Shown piece after piece: positions 15,638-24,207 of a stretch of 64,000 bases of DNA (positions are counted from its first letter, which is position 1; each line of letters begins with the position of its first letter). This DNA is from Pseudomonas chlororaphis subsp. piscium. GTDB taxonomy: Bacteria > Pseudomonadota > Gammaproteobacteria > Pseudomonadales > Pseudomonadaceae. The notes beneath the pieces were generated by a model. It made no database searches. It saw nothing but the letters and a program-made list of their open reading frames with translations, and had not been told where the DNA came from. The stretch lies in the NCBI RefSeq assembly GCF_003850345.1, contig NZ_CP027707.1, positions 3,410,001-3,474,000 of the forward strand. The letters are read 5' to 3'. The translations under genes were made by a program, and so were the position numbers.

Positions 15638-16013
15638 CAGGCTTCCTTCCTCATCAAGCCCATGGCCGGAGGCGCCATGTTTCAGCTTCGGATTTATGCT
15701 ATTCGCATAAAAAACCGCAGTGAAATTCTTTTTGGGAATAACCTAATATGATTAAAAATCAGATATAAAATGAACCAGATAAATTATTTGCATAGTAATC
15801 CGGCTCGGCCAGCGTCCTTTGCGGAGTGCGCGGGCACGGCGCTATAAAATGCGCATTGCTGATTAAGCTGCATTTAAATAATCAATAAATTTAATAATTA
15901 ACTTAGAACAAAACGGCATTTCACACCCCGCCGCGCTGCGCCTACTTTCGACACCACGGACCGACCCCTTGCCCGGTGGAGGCTGAATCACGCCTATTAA
16001 TAAGGAATCCACC
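15638..16013. promoter_or_regulatory. AT-rich divergent promoter region, transporter / SsuD-like gene
   Basis: 376 bases without a gene, much more AT-rich than the flanks. A possible sigma-70 promoter toward the right is TTGCGG (15819-15824), 18-base spacer, TATAAA (15843-15848). ATAACCTAAT at 15738 recurs before the thiol dioxygenase at 19445, and ATAATTAACTTA at 15894 recurs before the TonB receptor at 27537. A CysB-type sulfur regulator would be expected to bind here (inference). A leader element at 15960-15982 is listed separately. Confidence 0.6.
15960..15982 (+). promoter_or_regulatory. Conserved leader element, copy A
   Basis: ACCGACCCC, four bases, then CCGGTGGAGG; it ends 31 bases before the SsuD-like start. 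Near-identical elements lie at 21792 and 27602 upstream of two other units of the region. One reading frame runs ...DPLPGGG followed by a stop at 15984-15986, but has no ATG. Function (leader RNA, leader peptide or protein site) is not known. Confidence 0.6.
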
Positions 16014-17102
16014 ATGAGTATCGAATTCATCGGTTTTATCGGCGGCCATCACGCCTCGGAAATCCACCCGCGCAGCGGCCCCGTCCTGCAACCCGACTAC
16101 GTGGAGAACGTCGCCCGCGCCCATGAAGACGCCGGTTTCGACCGCGCCCTGGTGGCGTTCCACTCCAACAGCCCGGACAGCACCCTGATCGCCGCGCACG
16201 CCGCCAGCGTGACGAAAAAGCTCAAGTTCCTGATCGCCCATCGCCCGGGTTTCGCCGCGCCGACCCTGGCTGCACGCCAGTTCACCACCCTGGATGTGTT
16301 CAATGGCGGGCGCACCGCGGTGCACATCATCACCGGTGGCGACGACCGCGAACTGCGCGCCGACGGCAGCTATATCGACAAGGACCAACGCTACGCCCGC
16401 ACCGACGAATACCTGGACGTGCTGCGCCAGGAATGGACCCGCGACCGGCCCTTCGACTATCAAGGCCAGTATTACCAGGTCGAGGGCGCGTATTCGGCGG
16501 TGCAGTCGCCGCAACAGCCGCACATCCCGCTGTATTTCGGCGGTTCCTCGGCGGCGGCCATCGCGGTGGCCGGCAAGCATGCGGACGTCTATGCGCTGTG
16601 GGGCGAAACCTACGAGCAAGTGCGCGAAGTGGTGACCCAGGTGCGCGCCGAAGCCGCCAAGCATGGCCGCAGCATCAGGTTCAGCCTGTCGTTGCGGCCG
16701 ATCCTGGCGGACACCGAGGAGCAGGCCTGGGCACGCGCCGAGCGCATCCTGCAGCAGGCCACCACCCTGGCCGAGCAGAACGGTTTTGTCCGCCGCGAAC
16801 CACCCAACGAAGGCTCGCGTCGCCTGCTGGCAGCAGCGGCCCAGGGTACGCGCCTGGACAAGCGCCTGTGGACCGGCATCGCCGGGCTGCTCGGCGCCCA
16901 GGGCAACTCGACGTCCCTGGTCGGCACCCCGGAGCAGGTGGCCGAAGCCCTGCTCGACTATTACGACCTGGGCATCACCACCTTCCTGATCCGTGGTTTC
17001 GACCCGCTCGAGGATGCCATCGACTATGGCCAGCGCCTGATCCCGCTGACCCGCAAGCTGGTGGCCGAGCGCGAGCGGTTGGCCGCGGAAAAAGTCGCCT
17101 GA
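16014..17102 (+). CDS. SsuD-like FMNH2-dependent alkanesulfonate monooxygenase
   Basis: 362 residues, close to SsuD/MsuD length. Landmarks are MSIEFIGFIGGHHASEI, then AHEDAGFDRALVAFHS, and HRPGFAAPTLAARQFTTLDVFNGGRTAVHIITGGDD, the flavin-binding strand of bacterial luciferase-like monooxygenases of the sulfonate group. The C-terminal [27 protein letters not shown] is also typical. The enzyme would cleave the C-S bond of a sulfonate, giving an aldehyde and sulfite with FMNH2 and O2. It is divergent from an SsuABC-like transporter. No FMN reductase (SsuE/MsuE) is found in the window, so the reduced flavin must come from elsewhere. AGGAA precedes the ATG. Confidence 0.88.
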   Translation: MSIEFIGFIGGHHASEIHPRSGPVLQPDYVENVARAHEDAGFDRALVAFHSNSPDSTLIAAHAASVTKKLKFLIAHRPGFAAPTLAARQFTTLDVFNGGRTAVHIITGGDDRELRADGSYIDKDQRYARTDEYLDVLRQEWTRDRPFDYQGQYYQVEGAYSAVQSPQQPHIPLYFGGSSAAAIAVAGKHADVYALWGETYEQVREVVTQVRAEAAKHGRSIRFSLSLRPILADTEEQAWARAERILQQATTLAEQNGFVRREPPNEGSRRLLAAAAQGTRLDKRLWTGIAGLLGAQGNSTSLVGTPEQVAEALLDYYDLGITTFLIRGFDPLEDAIDYGQRLIPLTRKLVAERERLAAEKVA

Positions 17103-17136
17103 CCTGAAGCCCCGACGCATGGAGCCCTGATCGCCC

Positions 17137-17280
17137 TGTAGCCGCTGCCGCAGGCTGCGATCGGGGCACAGCCCCGCCAACCTGACGACTCGGTATCGCT
17201 GACCTGCGGCGGCGCCTGGCCTGGCGACCGCTGCGCGGTCGTTCGCAGCCTCGCTTCGGCTCGGCAGCGGCTACAAAGCG
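17137..17280. repeat. REP pair 1 (TGTAGCCGCTGCCG type)
   Basis: TGTAGCCGCTGCCGCAGG at 17137 is matched in inverted orientation by the run ending CGGCAGCGGCTACA near 17276. The stretch between is GC-rich and partly self-complementary. This is a REPIN-like arrangement of a REP family common in fluorescens-group Pseudomonas. Confidence 0.75.
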
Positions 17281-17318
17281 TTACTTCTTACTAAGCCGTA
17301 TCACTGAACGGACATCCT

Positions 17319-17467
17319 GTAGCCGCTGGCGTAGCCTGCGATCGGCTGCGCAGCAGTCGTGAATCCGTAAGACAGGGTCTGCCTGACAAACCACAATCTC
17401 CGGTTTTACGTCTGCTTCGTCGGAATGCCGCCCAAGCTGATCGCAGCCTTCGGCAGCGGCTACACGT
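17319..17467. repeat. REP pair 2, same family
   Basis: TGTAGCCGCTGGCGTAGCC at 17319 and the inverted GGCAGCGGCTACAC ending near 17466 repeat the first pair immediately downstream, with a different centre. Tandem REP pairs between convergent genes are typical of these elements. Confidence 0.7.
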
Positions 17468-17471
17468 ACCA

Positions 17472-18266
17472 TCACTCCTTGTAGGCCGTATCGCTGCGCT
17501 CCAACTGGCGGATCAGCGCATTCCAATGTCGGGCGACACCAGGACCGTCGCCACTCTTGAAGGCTTCGGCCTGCTTCTCGACCTTGGCCACCACCTCGGC
17601 CGGCGGGAAGATCAGCTCGGCATTGCCGCTGGCCTGGGCGGCGATCTGGATATTGCAGGCGCGCTCCAGGGTCTGCAGTTGCTGGAACGCGTGCTCGACG
17701 CTGATGCCCGCGGTGAGCAGCCCGTGATTGCGCAGGATCAATACGCTCTTGTCCCCCAGGTCCGCCACCAGTCGTTCGCGCTCGTCGAGGTCCAGAGCGA
17801 TGCCTTCGTAACCGTGATAGGCCACGCGTCCGGAAAAACCGATGGCGTGCTGGGAAATCGGCAACAGGCCGTCACGCTGGGCGGACACCGCGATGCCGTC
17901 GCGAGTATGGGTGTGCAGGACCGCGTGCAGGTCGGGACGGGCGCCGTGGATCGCGCTGTGGATCACATAACCGGCGTAGTTGATCCCGAGGCCCGTGGGG
18001 TCGTCGACGATGGTGCCGTCGATGTCGACCTTGACCAGGTTGGAAGCGCTGATTTCATCGAACAGCAAGCCGAAGGCGTTGATCAGGAAATGCTCGTCGG
18101 GCCCCGGCACCCGCGCGGAAAAGTGCGTGTAGATGTGATCGGTCCACTTGTACAAGGCCGCCAGCCGGTAGGCCGCGGCGAGTTTCACGCGCACCTCCCA
18201 CTCTTCGGGGCTGACACGCTGGCGAACATTTTTCGAGACGCTGGATAACGGGCTGACGCTGCTCAT
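17472..18266 (-). CDS. Class II aldolase/adducin-family protein
   Basis: 264 residues from the ATG at 18266, preceded by AGGAAG; 24 further in-frame codons upstream look intergenic. The metal-binding pattern is visible: HTHTRDGIAVSAQ near 145 and LRNHGLLTAG near 205, with YTHFSARVPG near the N-terminus, as in fuculose-phosphate aldolase relatives. Such proteins cleave or decarboxylate hydroxy-sugars or act on unphosphorylated substrates; adducin-like bacterial members are largely uncharacterised. Its place beside organosulfur genes suggests a role in the carbon skeleton left after desulfonation, which is inference. Confidence 0.85.
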   Translation of the reverse strand: MSSVSPLSSVSKNVRQRVSPEEWEVRVKLAAAYRLAALYKWTDHIYTHFSARVPGPDEHFLINAFGLLFDEISASNLVKVDIDGTIVDDPTGLGINYAGYVIHSAIHGARPDLHAVLHTHTRDGIAVSAQRDGLLPISQHAIGFSGRVAYHGYEGIALDLDERERLVADLGDKSVLILRNHGLLTAGISVEHAFQQLQTLERACNIQIAAQASGNAELIFPPAEVVAKVEKQAEAFKSGDGPGVARHWNALIRQLERSDTAYKE

Positions 18267-18407
18267 GGCAAAACTTCCTGGATGGCCTTTAAGGAACTCC
18301 AGCCAGCCTAGGGGAAGGCAAAAAATAATAAAAAGCACATTTTAATCTAAGCTAATTATCATTATTTTTTATTTTAAGCCGCCCTGCCCTTGCCCTCGTT
18401 TAACAGC

Positions 18408-19313
18408 TCACGCAGCACTCTTGATCTTCTGCAGCGAGCCGGCGACCAGCTTGCCAAAGGCGTCCACCGGCCCTTGCAGGTTGCCGAGAAAATGCGGGTA
18501 GATCAGCCACAGGTCCATCACCGGCTTGAAGTCCTTGAGCGGCATCACCGCCAGTTGCTCGCGGTGGGCGCTGCGCTCCAGCAACGGCCGTGGCACCAGG
18601 CCGAGTCCCAGGCCATCGGCGACCAGGCCCAGCTGCAACTCGGTGCCGAAGGTTTCCAGGTTGACCCGCAGGGCCAGGCCCTGGTCCGACAGGGTGCGTT
18701 GCAGCCCGGCGCGGAAGCCGCAGCCGTCCGGATTGAGAATCCAGCCGTTCTGGTAGATGTCGGCGAGCTTGCACGGGCGCTTGGGCAATTGCGCCTTGGC
18801 GCAGACCACCACCAGTTCCATCTTGCCGATCGACTCGCCGATGATGTTGTCCGGGAATATCTTGCCGGCCGGGAACAGCGCCGCCGCCGCGTCCAGCTCG
18901 CCGCGCTCGATCTTGCCCACCAGCTGGCTGCCCCAGCCCGTGGCCACCTGGGCGCGCAGTTCGGGGTATTCGACCCGCAGGTGCTTGAGGGCATCGAGCA
19001 ACACCACATCGCCGATGGTCTGCGGCACGCCCAGGCGCAACAGCCCGGTGGGCGGCGCGTCGGTGGCCACCAGTTCGCGCAGGGCATCCATTTCCCGCAG
19101 GATCAGCCGGCACTGCTCGTACACCCGGGTACCGATCAGGGTCGGCTTGAGCGGCTTGGTATTGCGGTCGAACAGCTCCACGCCCAAGGCCTGCTCGAAG
19201 TTCTGCACCCGCCGGGTGATCGCCGGCTGCGTCAGTTGCAAAGTCTCGGCGGCATGGCTGATGGACTGGCAACGAATCACTTCGACAAAGGCGTCGATAT
19301 CATCAATTTTCAT
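18408..19313 (-). CDS. LysR-family regulator of the thiol dioxygenase locus
   Basis: 301 residues from the ATG at 19313 (MKIDDIDAFVEV, the usual LysR opening); a start at 19358 has no ribosome site. The helix-turn-helix is QSISHAAETLQLTQPAITRRVQNFEQALGVELFDR, followed by an effector-binding domain with DGLGLGLVPRPLLE near the C-terminus. It is divergent from the 3-mercaptopropionate dioxygenase gene, the same order as P. aeruginosa PA2601-PA2603 as I recall it, so it very probably controls that operon in response to a thiol or sulfur status. A 13-base tandem repeat between the genes may be its site. Confidence 0.9.
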   Translation of the reverse strand: MKIDDIDAFVEVIRCQSISHAAETLQLTQPAITRRVQNFEQALGVELFDRNTKPLKPTLIGTRVYEQCRLILREMDALRELVATDAPPTGLLRLGVPQTIGDVVLLDALKHLRVEYPELRAQVATGWGSQLVGKIERGELDAAAALFPAGKIFPDNIIGESIGKMELVVVCAKAQLPKRPCKLADIYQNGWILNPDGCGFRAGLQRTLSDQGLALRVNLETFGTELQLGLVADGLGLGLVPRPLLERSAHREQLAVMPLKDFKPVMDLWLIYPHFLGNLQGPVDAFGKLVAGSLQKIKSAA

Positions 19314-19546
19314 TTGGCCCGCACATAGAGAACAGTCATTAAGATGTTCGAAAAGCATAGTTTGAATGTGAGTGGCTGGATAGCCTGGCGCATCTATCGA
19401 TAACGTCTAACGCTATTCACAAGGGTTCTAAATTCCTTTCGGCTATAACCTAATCATAAAAAAATAGCATATTAAGAAAAATCATTATGCTTAAATCCTG
19501 ATATCGAACCCTGATATCGAACCTAGACCACGACCACGGAATCGCC
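19314..19546. promoter_or_regulatory. AT-rich divergent promoter, LysR / thiol dioxygenase
   Basis: 233 bases. It contains ATAACCTAAT at 19445 shared with the region before the SsuD-like gene, a strongly A/T-rich stretch at 19440-19497, and the tandem repeat listed next. No canonical -10/-35 pair stands out. Confidence 0.55.
19497..19522 (+). repeat. Perfect 13-bp tandem direct repeat
   Basis: CCTGATATCGAAC occurs twice without a gap (19497-19509 and 19510-19522), ending 24 bases before the dioxygenase start. Each unit contains the palindrome GATATC. Such a repeat in a LysR-divergent promoter suggests a regulator site or a slippage duplication. Confidence 0.75.
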
Positions 19547-20155
19547 ATGACCCAGGCCCGACACCCGGAGAGACTCAGAGCATTCATAGGCGCCCTGGCG
19601 GAGCTGATCGACAGCAACCCCCGCGAAGGCGATCTGCTGCACCGCGGCGGCAAGCTGCTGGCCCAGCTGGTCAGCCATGACGACTGGCTGCCCGAGGACT
19701 TCGCCCGCCCCGATCCGGAGCGCTATCAACAATATTTGCTGCATGCCGACTCCCGGCAGCGCTTCAGCATCGTCAGTTTTGTCTGGGGGCCGGGGCAACG
19801 CACGCCGATCCACGACCACCGGGTCTGGGGGCTGATCGGCATGTTGCGGGGCTCGGAGTACTCGCAAGGTTTCGCCCGCCACAGCGACGGCAGCCTGCAG
19901 GCCGAGGGTAATCGTATCCAGTTGCTGCCCGGCCAGGTCGAGGCGGTGTCGCCGAAGATCGGCGACATCCATTCGGTCAGCAACGCCTTCGACGACCAGG
20001 TGTCCATCAGCATTCATGTCTATGGCGCCAATATCGGCGCCGTGCGCCGCGCGGTGTACCAGTGCGACGGCAGCGAGAAACTGTTCATTTCCGGTTATTC
20101 CAACGCCTTCCTGCCCAATATCTGGGACCTGTCCAAAGAGAGCCAAGCCCTATGA
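19547..20155 (+). CDS. 3-mercaptopropionate dioxygenase (bacterial thiol dioxygenase)
   Basis: 202 residues, cupin fold. The non-haem iron ligands are His89, His91 (IHDHRVWG) and His142 (GDIHSV). The Ser155-His157-Tyr159 triad is present (SISIHVYG), and Arg168 is in place. These positions coincide with those I recall for the characterised Pseudomonas and Azotobacter 3-mercaptopropionate dioxygenases, where Arg168 binds the substrate carboxylate. Gly95 replaces the Cys that forms a crosslink in mammalian cysteine dioxygenase. The enzyme converts 3-mercaptopropionate (and slowly cysteine) with O2 to the sulfinate. Its stop overlaps the start of the rhodanese gene (ATGA), so the two are translationally coupled. 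Confidence 0.9.
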   Translation: MTQARHPERLRAFIGALAELIDSNPREGDLLHRGGKLLAQLVSHDDWLPEDFARPDPERYQQYLLHADSRQRFSIVSFVWGPGQRTPIHDHRVWGLIGMLRGSEYSQGFARHSDGSLQAEGNRIQLLPGQVEAVSPKIGDIHSVSNAFDDQVSISIHVYGANIGAVRRAVYQCDGSEKLFISGYSNAFLPNIWDLSKESQAL

Positions 20156-21735
20156 GCACAGCACCTACCCGCTCCTACCCGCAGATCCGCCAGGCGCTGC
20201 TGAACCGTGAAGAGCTGGCCCTCGTCGATGTGCGCGAAGAGGCGCCCTTCGCCCAGGGGCATCCGCTGTTCGCCGCCAATATCCCGCTGTCGAAACTGGA
20301 GCTGGAGGTGTATTCGCGGATTCCCCGGCGCGATACCCCAATCACCCTCTATGACAATGGTGAAGGCCTGGCGGACAGCGCCGCGCAACGCCTGCAAGCG
20401 CTGGGCTACAGCAATTTGAGCCTGCTCGAGGGTGGCCTGGAGGGTTGGCGCAGCGCCGGTGGCGAGTTGTTCATCGACGTCAATGTGCCGAGCAAGGCCT
20501 TCGGCGAACTGGTGGAAAGCCAACGGCATACGCCGTCCCTGGCGGCGGAAGAAGTCCAGGCCCTGCTCGACAGCCAGGCTGACCTGGTGGTGCTCGATGC
20601 CCGGCGTTTCGACGAATACCAGACCATGAGCATTCCCCGTGGCATCAGCGTGCCGGGGGCGGAGCTGGTGCTGCGCGCCCGCGAGCTGGCACCGGACCCG
20701 GCAACCCGGATCATCGTCAACTGCGCCGGACGCACCCGCAGCATCATCGGCACCCAATCCCTGATCAATGCCGGCATCGCCAACCCGGTGGCCGCCCTGC
20801 GCAACGGCACCATCGGCTGGACCCTGGCCGGGCAGGCACTGGAACACGGCCAGTCGCGGCGCTTCGCTGCGACCAGCGAAGCTCATCGAGACAGCGCCGC
20901 CCAAGACGCCCGGCGGGTGGCCGACAAGGCCCGAGTGGGCCGCGCCAGACTCGGCGACCTGCAACGCTGGCAGCAGGAAACGCAGCGCAGCACCTACCTG
21001 TTCGACGTGCGCACCCCGGAAGAATTCGAGGCCGGCCACCTGCCCGGCGCCCGCTCCACCCCCGGCGGGCAACTGGTGCAGGAAACCGATCACTTCGCCA
21101 GTGTGCGCGGCGCGCGCCTGGTGCTGGTGGACGACGATGGCGTGCGCGCCAATATGTCCGCCTCCTGGCTGGCGCAGCTGGGCTGGCAGGTCTATGTGCT
21201 GGACGACGTGCAGCCCGCGCATTTCAGCGAACAAGGTCCCTGGCAGGCACCGGTGCCCGCGCCGCGCCAGGCCGAGGAAATCAGCCCGGACACCCTGGCC
21301 CAGTGGCTGGGCGAAGGCGACACTCTGGTGCTGGATTTCACCAGCAGCGCCAACTACGTCAAACGGCATATCCCGGGCGCCTGGTGGGCCTTGCGCGCGC
21401 AGTTGCCGGAGGTCCTGGCCAAGCTACCGCCCGCCGAGCGTTATGTGCTGACCTGCGGCAGCAGCCAACTGGCGCGGCTGGCGGTCGCCGAGGTCGAGGC
21501 CCTGACCGGCAAGGCGGTGTTCCTGCTGCACCAGGGCAGCGCCAGCTGGATCGCCGCGCAGCTGCCACTGGAGACGGGCGAAACCCGCCTGGCCTCGCCG
21601 CGCATCGATCGTTATCGCCGGCCCTACGAGGGCACCGATAACCCTCGCGAAGCCATGCAAGCCTACCTGGACTGGGAGTTCGGATTGGTGGACCAGCTGG
21701 CCCGCGACGGCACCCATGGTTTTTATGTGATCTGA
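20152..21735 (+). CDS. Four-domain rhodanese (sulfurtransferase)
   Basis: 527 residues with four rhodanese domains, at about 8-110, 128-235, 265-365 and 385-480. At the active-site loop, domain 2 has Cys191 (NCAGRTRS) and domain 4 has Cys435 (TCGSSQLA), but domain 1 has Asp68 (YDNGEG) and domain 3 has Asp328 (VDDDGVRA). Catalytic and non-catalytic domains therefore alternate, like two fused pairs. It should move sulfane sulfur between thiosulfate or persulfide and an acceptor. Start ATG at 20152 overlaps the dioxygenase stop. Coupling to a thiol dioxygenase suggests it deals with sulfite or persulfide from thiol oxidation (inference). No signal peptide, so cytoplasmic. Confidence 0.92.
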   Translation: MSTAPTRSYPQIRQALLNREELALVDVREEAPFAQGHPLFAANIPLSKLELEVYSRIPRRDTPITLYDNGEGLADSAAQRLQALGYSNLSLLEGGLEGWRSAGGELFIDVNVPSKAFGELVESQRHTPSLAAEEVQALLDSQADLVVLDARRFDEYQTMSIPRGISVPGAELVLRARELAPDPATRIIVNCAGRTRSIIGTQSLINAGIANPVAALRNGTIGWTLAGQALEHGQSRRFAATSEAHRDSAAQDARRVADKARVGRARLGDLQRWQQETQRSTYLFDVRTPEEFEAGHLPGARSTPGGQLVQETDHFASVRGARLVLVDDDGVRANMSASWLAQLGWQVYVLDDVQPAHFSEQGPWQAPVPAPRQAEEISPDTLAQWLGEGDTLVLDFTSSANYVKRHIPGAWWALRAQLPEVLAKLPPAERYVLTCGSSQLARLAVAEVEALTGKAVFLLHQGSASWIAAQLPLETGETRLASPRIDRYRRPYEGTDNPREAMQAYLDWEFGLVDQLARDGTHGFYVI

Positions 21736-21791
21736 AACAGCCCGGCTCATGTGCCTCAACAGGTACCTGAGCCACCCGACGCAACACCCGG

Positions 21792-21816
21792 ACCGACCCC
21801 TTTCTCCAGGCGGAGG
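21792..21816 (+). promoter_or_regulatory. Conserved leader element, copy B
   Basis: ACCGACCCC, five bases, then CCAGGCGGAGG, 39 bases before the binding-protein start. One frame reads ...RPLSPGGG and could be opened by an ATG at 21749, but no ribosome site precedes that ATG. It matches the elements at 15960 and 27602. Confidence 0.6.
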
Positions 21817-21855
21817 TGACCCCAAACCACCGACACCCGCCTGGAGCCTGTCGTC

Positions 21856-22827
21856 ATGCGCGTTACCCTGCCCTTCATCACCCAGCTGTTGCTGGCTGCC
21901 ACTCTCTGCCTCGCCGCCACGGTGCAGGCCGCCGACCTGCAACCACTGCTGGTGGCCAACCAGAAGTCGACGATCAAGGTCCTGCTGGAGGTCTCCGGCG
22001 AGCTGAAGGACGTGCCTTATGAGATCCAGTTCTCCGAGTTCCCCGCCGCCGCGCCCCTGGGCGAGGCGCTGAATGCCGGAGCCGTGGATATCGGCGCCCT
22101 GGGCGATGCGCCCTATGTGTTCGCCCTCGGCGCCGGCGCGCCGCTCAAGGTGGTCAGCATCATCCACGCCGAGGGGCGCTACACCACGGCCATTCTCGCG
22201 CCCAGGGATTCGCCGCTGAACGACGCCCGCGACCTCAAGGGCAAGCGCATCGTCACCACCCGCGGCTCCATCGGCCACTTCCTGGCGATCAAGGCCCTGC
22301 GCAGCGTCGGCCTGAGCACCCAGGACGTGCAGTTCATCTACCTGCTGCCCAGCGAGTCACGCATCCTCCTGGACAACGGCAGCGCCGACGCCTGGTCGAC
22401 CTGGGACCCTTACACCACCATCGCCACCACCCAGAGCCAGGCCAAGGTGCTGGCCAGCGGCGACAGCCTGCTGAGCAACCACCTGTACCTGGCCGCCACC
22501 CGCCAGGCCATCACCGACAAACGCCAGCAGCTCGAAGACTTCGTCGCCCGGGTCGATCGCGCCTACCGCTGGACCAATGCCCATCCCCAGGAGTTCGCCG
22601 CCGCCCAGGCCCAGGTCACTGGCCTGCCCCTGGCCGTGCCCCTGGCGGTGGCCAAGGCCACGCACATGCAGCCGGTGGCGATCGACGACCAGGTCATCGG
22701 CGGCCTGCAGACCACCGCGGACATCTACCGCGAGGAAGGCATCCTCACCCGCCCCATCGACGTTTCCCAAGGCTTCGACAAGAGCTTCAACGCCCCGCGT
22801 GTGCAACTCAACCAGGCATCCCGCTGA
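21856..22827 (+). CDS. ABC transporter substrate-binding protein, SsuA-like
   Basis: 323 residues. A Sec signal ends at about VQA-ADL (residue 25). The mature protein has QFSEFPAAAPLGEALNAGAVDIGALGDAP and RIVTTRGSIGHFLAIKAL, the SsuA/NMT1 pattern, and binds an organosulfur ligand in the periplasm by inference. No permease or ATPase gene adjoins it; it probably shares the SsuBC-like core at 13948-15637 or one elsewhere. GGAG precedes the ATG by eight bases. It starts an operon of five genes with short gaps or overlaps. Confidence 0.88.
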   Translation: MRVTLPFITQLLLAATLCLAATVQAADLQPLLVANQKSTIKVLLEVSGELKDVPYEIQFSEFPAAAPLGEALNAGAVDIGALGDAPYVFALGAGAPLKVVSIIHAEGRYTTAILAPRDSPLNDARDLKGKRIVTTRGSIGHFLAIKALRSVGLSTQDVQFIYLLPSESRILLDNGSADAWSTWDPYTTIATTQSQAKVLASGDSLLSNHLYLAATRQAITDKRQQLEDFVARVDRAYRWTNAHPQEFAAAQAQVTGLPLAVPLAVAKATHMQPVAIDDQVIGGLQTTADIYREEGILTRPIDVSQGFDKSFNAPRVQLNQASR

Positions 22828-22854
22828 CCCAGCGACAGACTCAGGAGCACCACC

Positions 22855-24207
22855 ATGAGCAAACAACGTCAATTGAAACTCGGCGCGATGGTCCATGGCG
22901 TCGGTCACGGCTGGGGCGAATGGCGCCACCCGCGGGCCCTGGCCAACGCCAGCGTGAACTTCGACTTCTATAGGCAGCAGGCGCAGTTGGCCGAGGCGGC
23001 GAAGTTCGACTTCGTGTTCATCGCCGACAGCCTGCACATCCATGAAAAATCCAGCCCGCACTACCTCAACCGCTTCGAGCCGCTGACCATTCTCTCGGCC
23101 CTGGCCGCCAGCACCCGGCACATCGGCCTGGTGGCTACCGTTACCGTCAGCTACACCGAGCCGTTCCAGGTCGCCCGTCAGTTCGCCTCGCTGGACCATA
23201 TCAGCGGCGGTCGCGCCGGCTGGAACGTGGTCACCTCCTGGCTCAGCGGCACCGCCGACAACTTCGGCAAGGCCGAGCACCCGCCCCACGCCGTGCGCTA
23301 CCGCATCGCCAAGGAACATGTGGCGGTGGTCCAGGGCCTGTGGGATTCCTGGGAAGACGATGCCTTCGCCTACGACAAGCACAGCGGCGAGTTCTTCACC
23401 CCCGGCAAGCTGCATGCCCTGAAGCACCAGGGCGAATTCTTCTCGGTGAAAGGCCCGCTGAACATCGCCCGCTCCCGGCAAGGCCAGCCGGTGATTTTCC
23501 AGGCCGGCACCTCCGAGGACGGGCGCAATTTCGCCGCCGAGAATGCCGATGCGATTTTCGTCAATTCCGAGGGCTTCGATGAAGCCCGCGCCTATTATCA
23601 GGACCTGAAACGCCGCGCCGCCGGCTTTGGCCGCGATCCGCAGCTGTTGTCGATCTTGCCCGGCATCCGCCCGATCGTTGGCCGCGATGTGGCGGAGGTC
23701 GAAGACCGCTACCAGCAGGCGGTGGCGCTGGTGAGCATCGAAGACGCCATAGTCGCCCTCGGCCGACCGTTCAACGACCACGACTTCAGCCAGTACCCGC
23801 TGGATGCGCCCTTCCCTGAACTCGGCGATCTGGGCGCCAATAGCCAGAAAGGCGGCTCGGAGCGGATCAAGCAGCTGGCCCGCGACGAGGGCCTGAGCTT
23901 GCGCGAAGTGGCCCTGCGCTTCTCCCGGCCCCGGCGCGACTTCGTCGGCACCCCCGAGCAGGTCGCCGACGCCATTCAAAAGTGGTTCGAAGGTGGCGCC
24001 GCCGACGGCTTCATCATCAACTCGCTGTTGCCGGACGGCCTGCAGTATTTCACCGAGCAGGTGGTGCCGGTGCTGCAACAGCGCGGCGTGTTCCGCGATG
24101 AGTACAGCGGCCAGACCCTGCGCGACAACCTCGGCCTGCCGGTGCCGGTCAACCGCTACGCCACTGCGTCCCAAGCCAGTGCAGCCCAGAGCGAGGCCGT
24201 GGCATGA
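22855..24207 (+). CDS. NtaA/SnaA/DmoA-family FMNH2-dependent monooxygenase
   Basis: 450 residues, the usual length of this luciferase-like subgroup. [23 protein letters not shown] near residue 40, [42 protein letters not shown] near 90-130 and [19 protein letters not shown] near 220 are signature stretches. Characterised members oxidise nitrilotriacetate, pristinamycin IIA, dibenzothiophene sulfone or dimethyl sulfide. In this neighbourhood a C-S-cleaving or sulfur-oxidising role is most likely. It needs an FMN reductase partner not present here. An AGGAG site precedes the ATG, and its end overlaps the next gene (ATGA). Confidence 0.9.
   Translation: MSKQRQLKLGAMVHGVGHGWGEWRHPRALANASVNFDFYRQQAQLAEAAKFDFVFIADSLHIHEKSSPHYLNRFEPLTILSALAASTRHIGLVATVTVSYTEPFQVARQFASLDHISGGRAGWNVVTSWLSGTADNFGKAEHPPHAVRYRIAKEHVAVVQGLWDSWEDDAFAYDKHSGEFFTPGKLHALKHQGEFFSVKGPLNIARSRQGQPVIFQAGTSEDGRNFAAENADAIFVNSEGFDEARAYYQDLKRRAAGFGRDPQLLSILPGIRPIVGRDVAEVEDRYQQAVALVSIEDAIVALGRPFNDHDFSQYPLDAPFPELGDLGANSQKGGSERIKQLARDEGLSLREVALRFSRPRRDFVGTPEQVADAIQKWFEGGAADGFIINSLLPDGLQYFTEQVVPVLQQRGVFRDEYSGQTLRDNLGLPVPVNRYATASQASAAQSEAVA

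Larger units (their letters stand above)
17103..17471. other. Intergenic region holding REP elements only
   Basis: 369 bases between the ends of two convergent genes. Apart from two REP pairs described separately I see no gene, promoter or conventional terminator. Confidence 0.6.

Noticed and set aside
21749..22006. 85-codon frame opening at 21749 over leader element B and the start of the binding-protein gene
   Set aside because: No ribosome site and most of it is out-of-frame overlap with a gene bearing a good signal peptide. Only its first ~23 codons matter, as part of the leader-element question.
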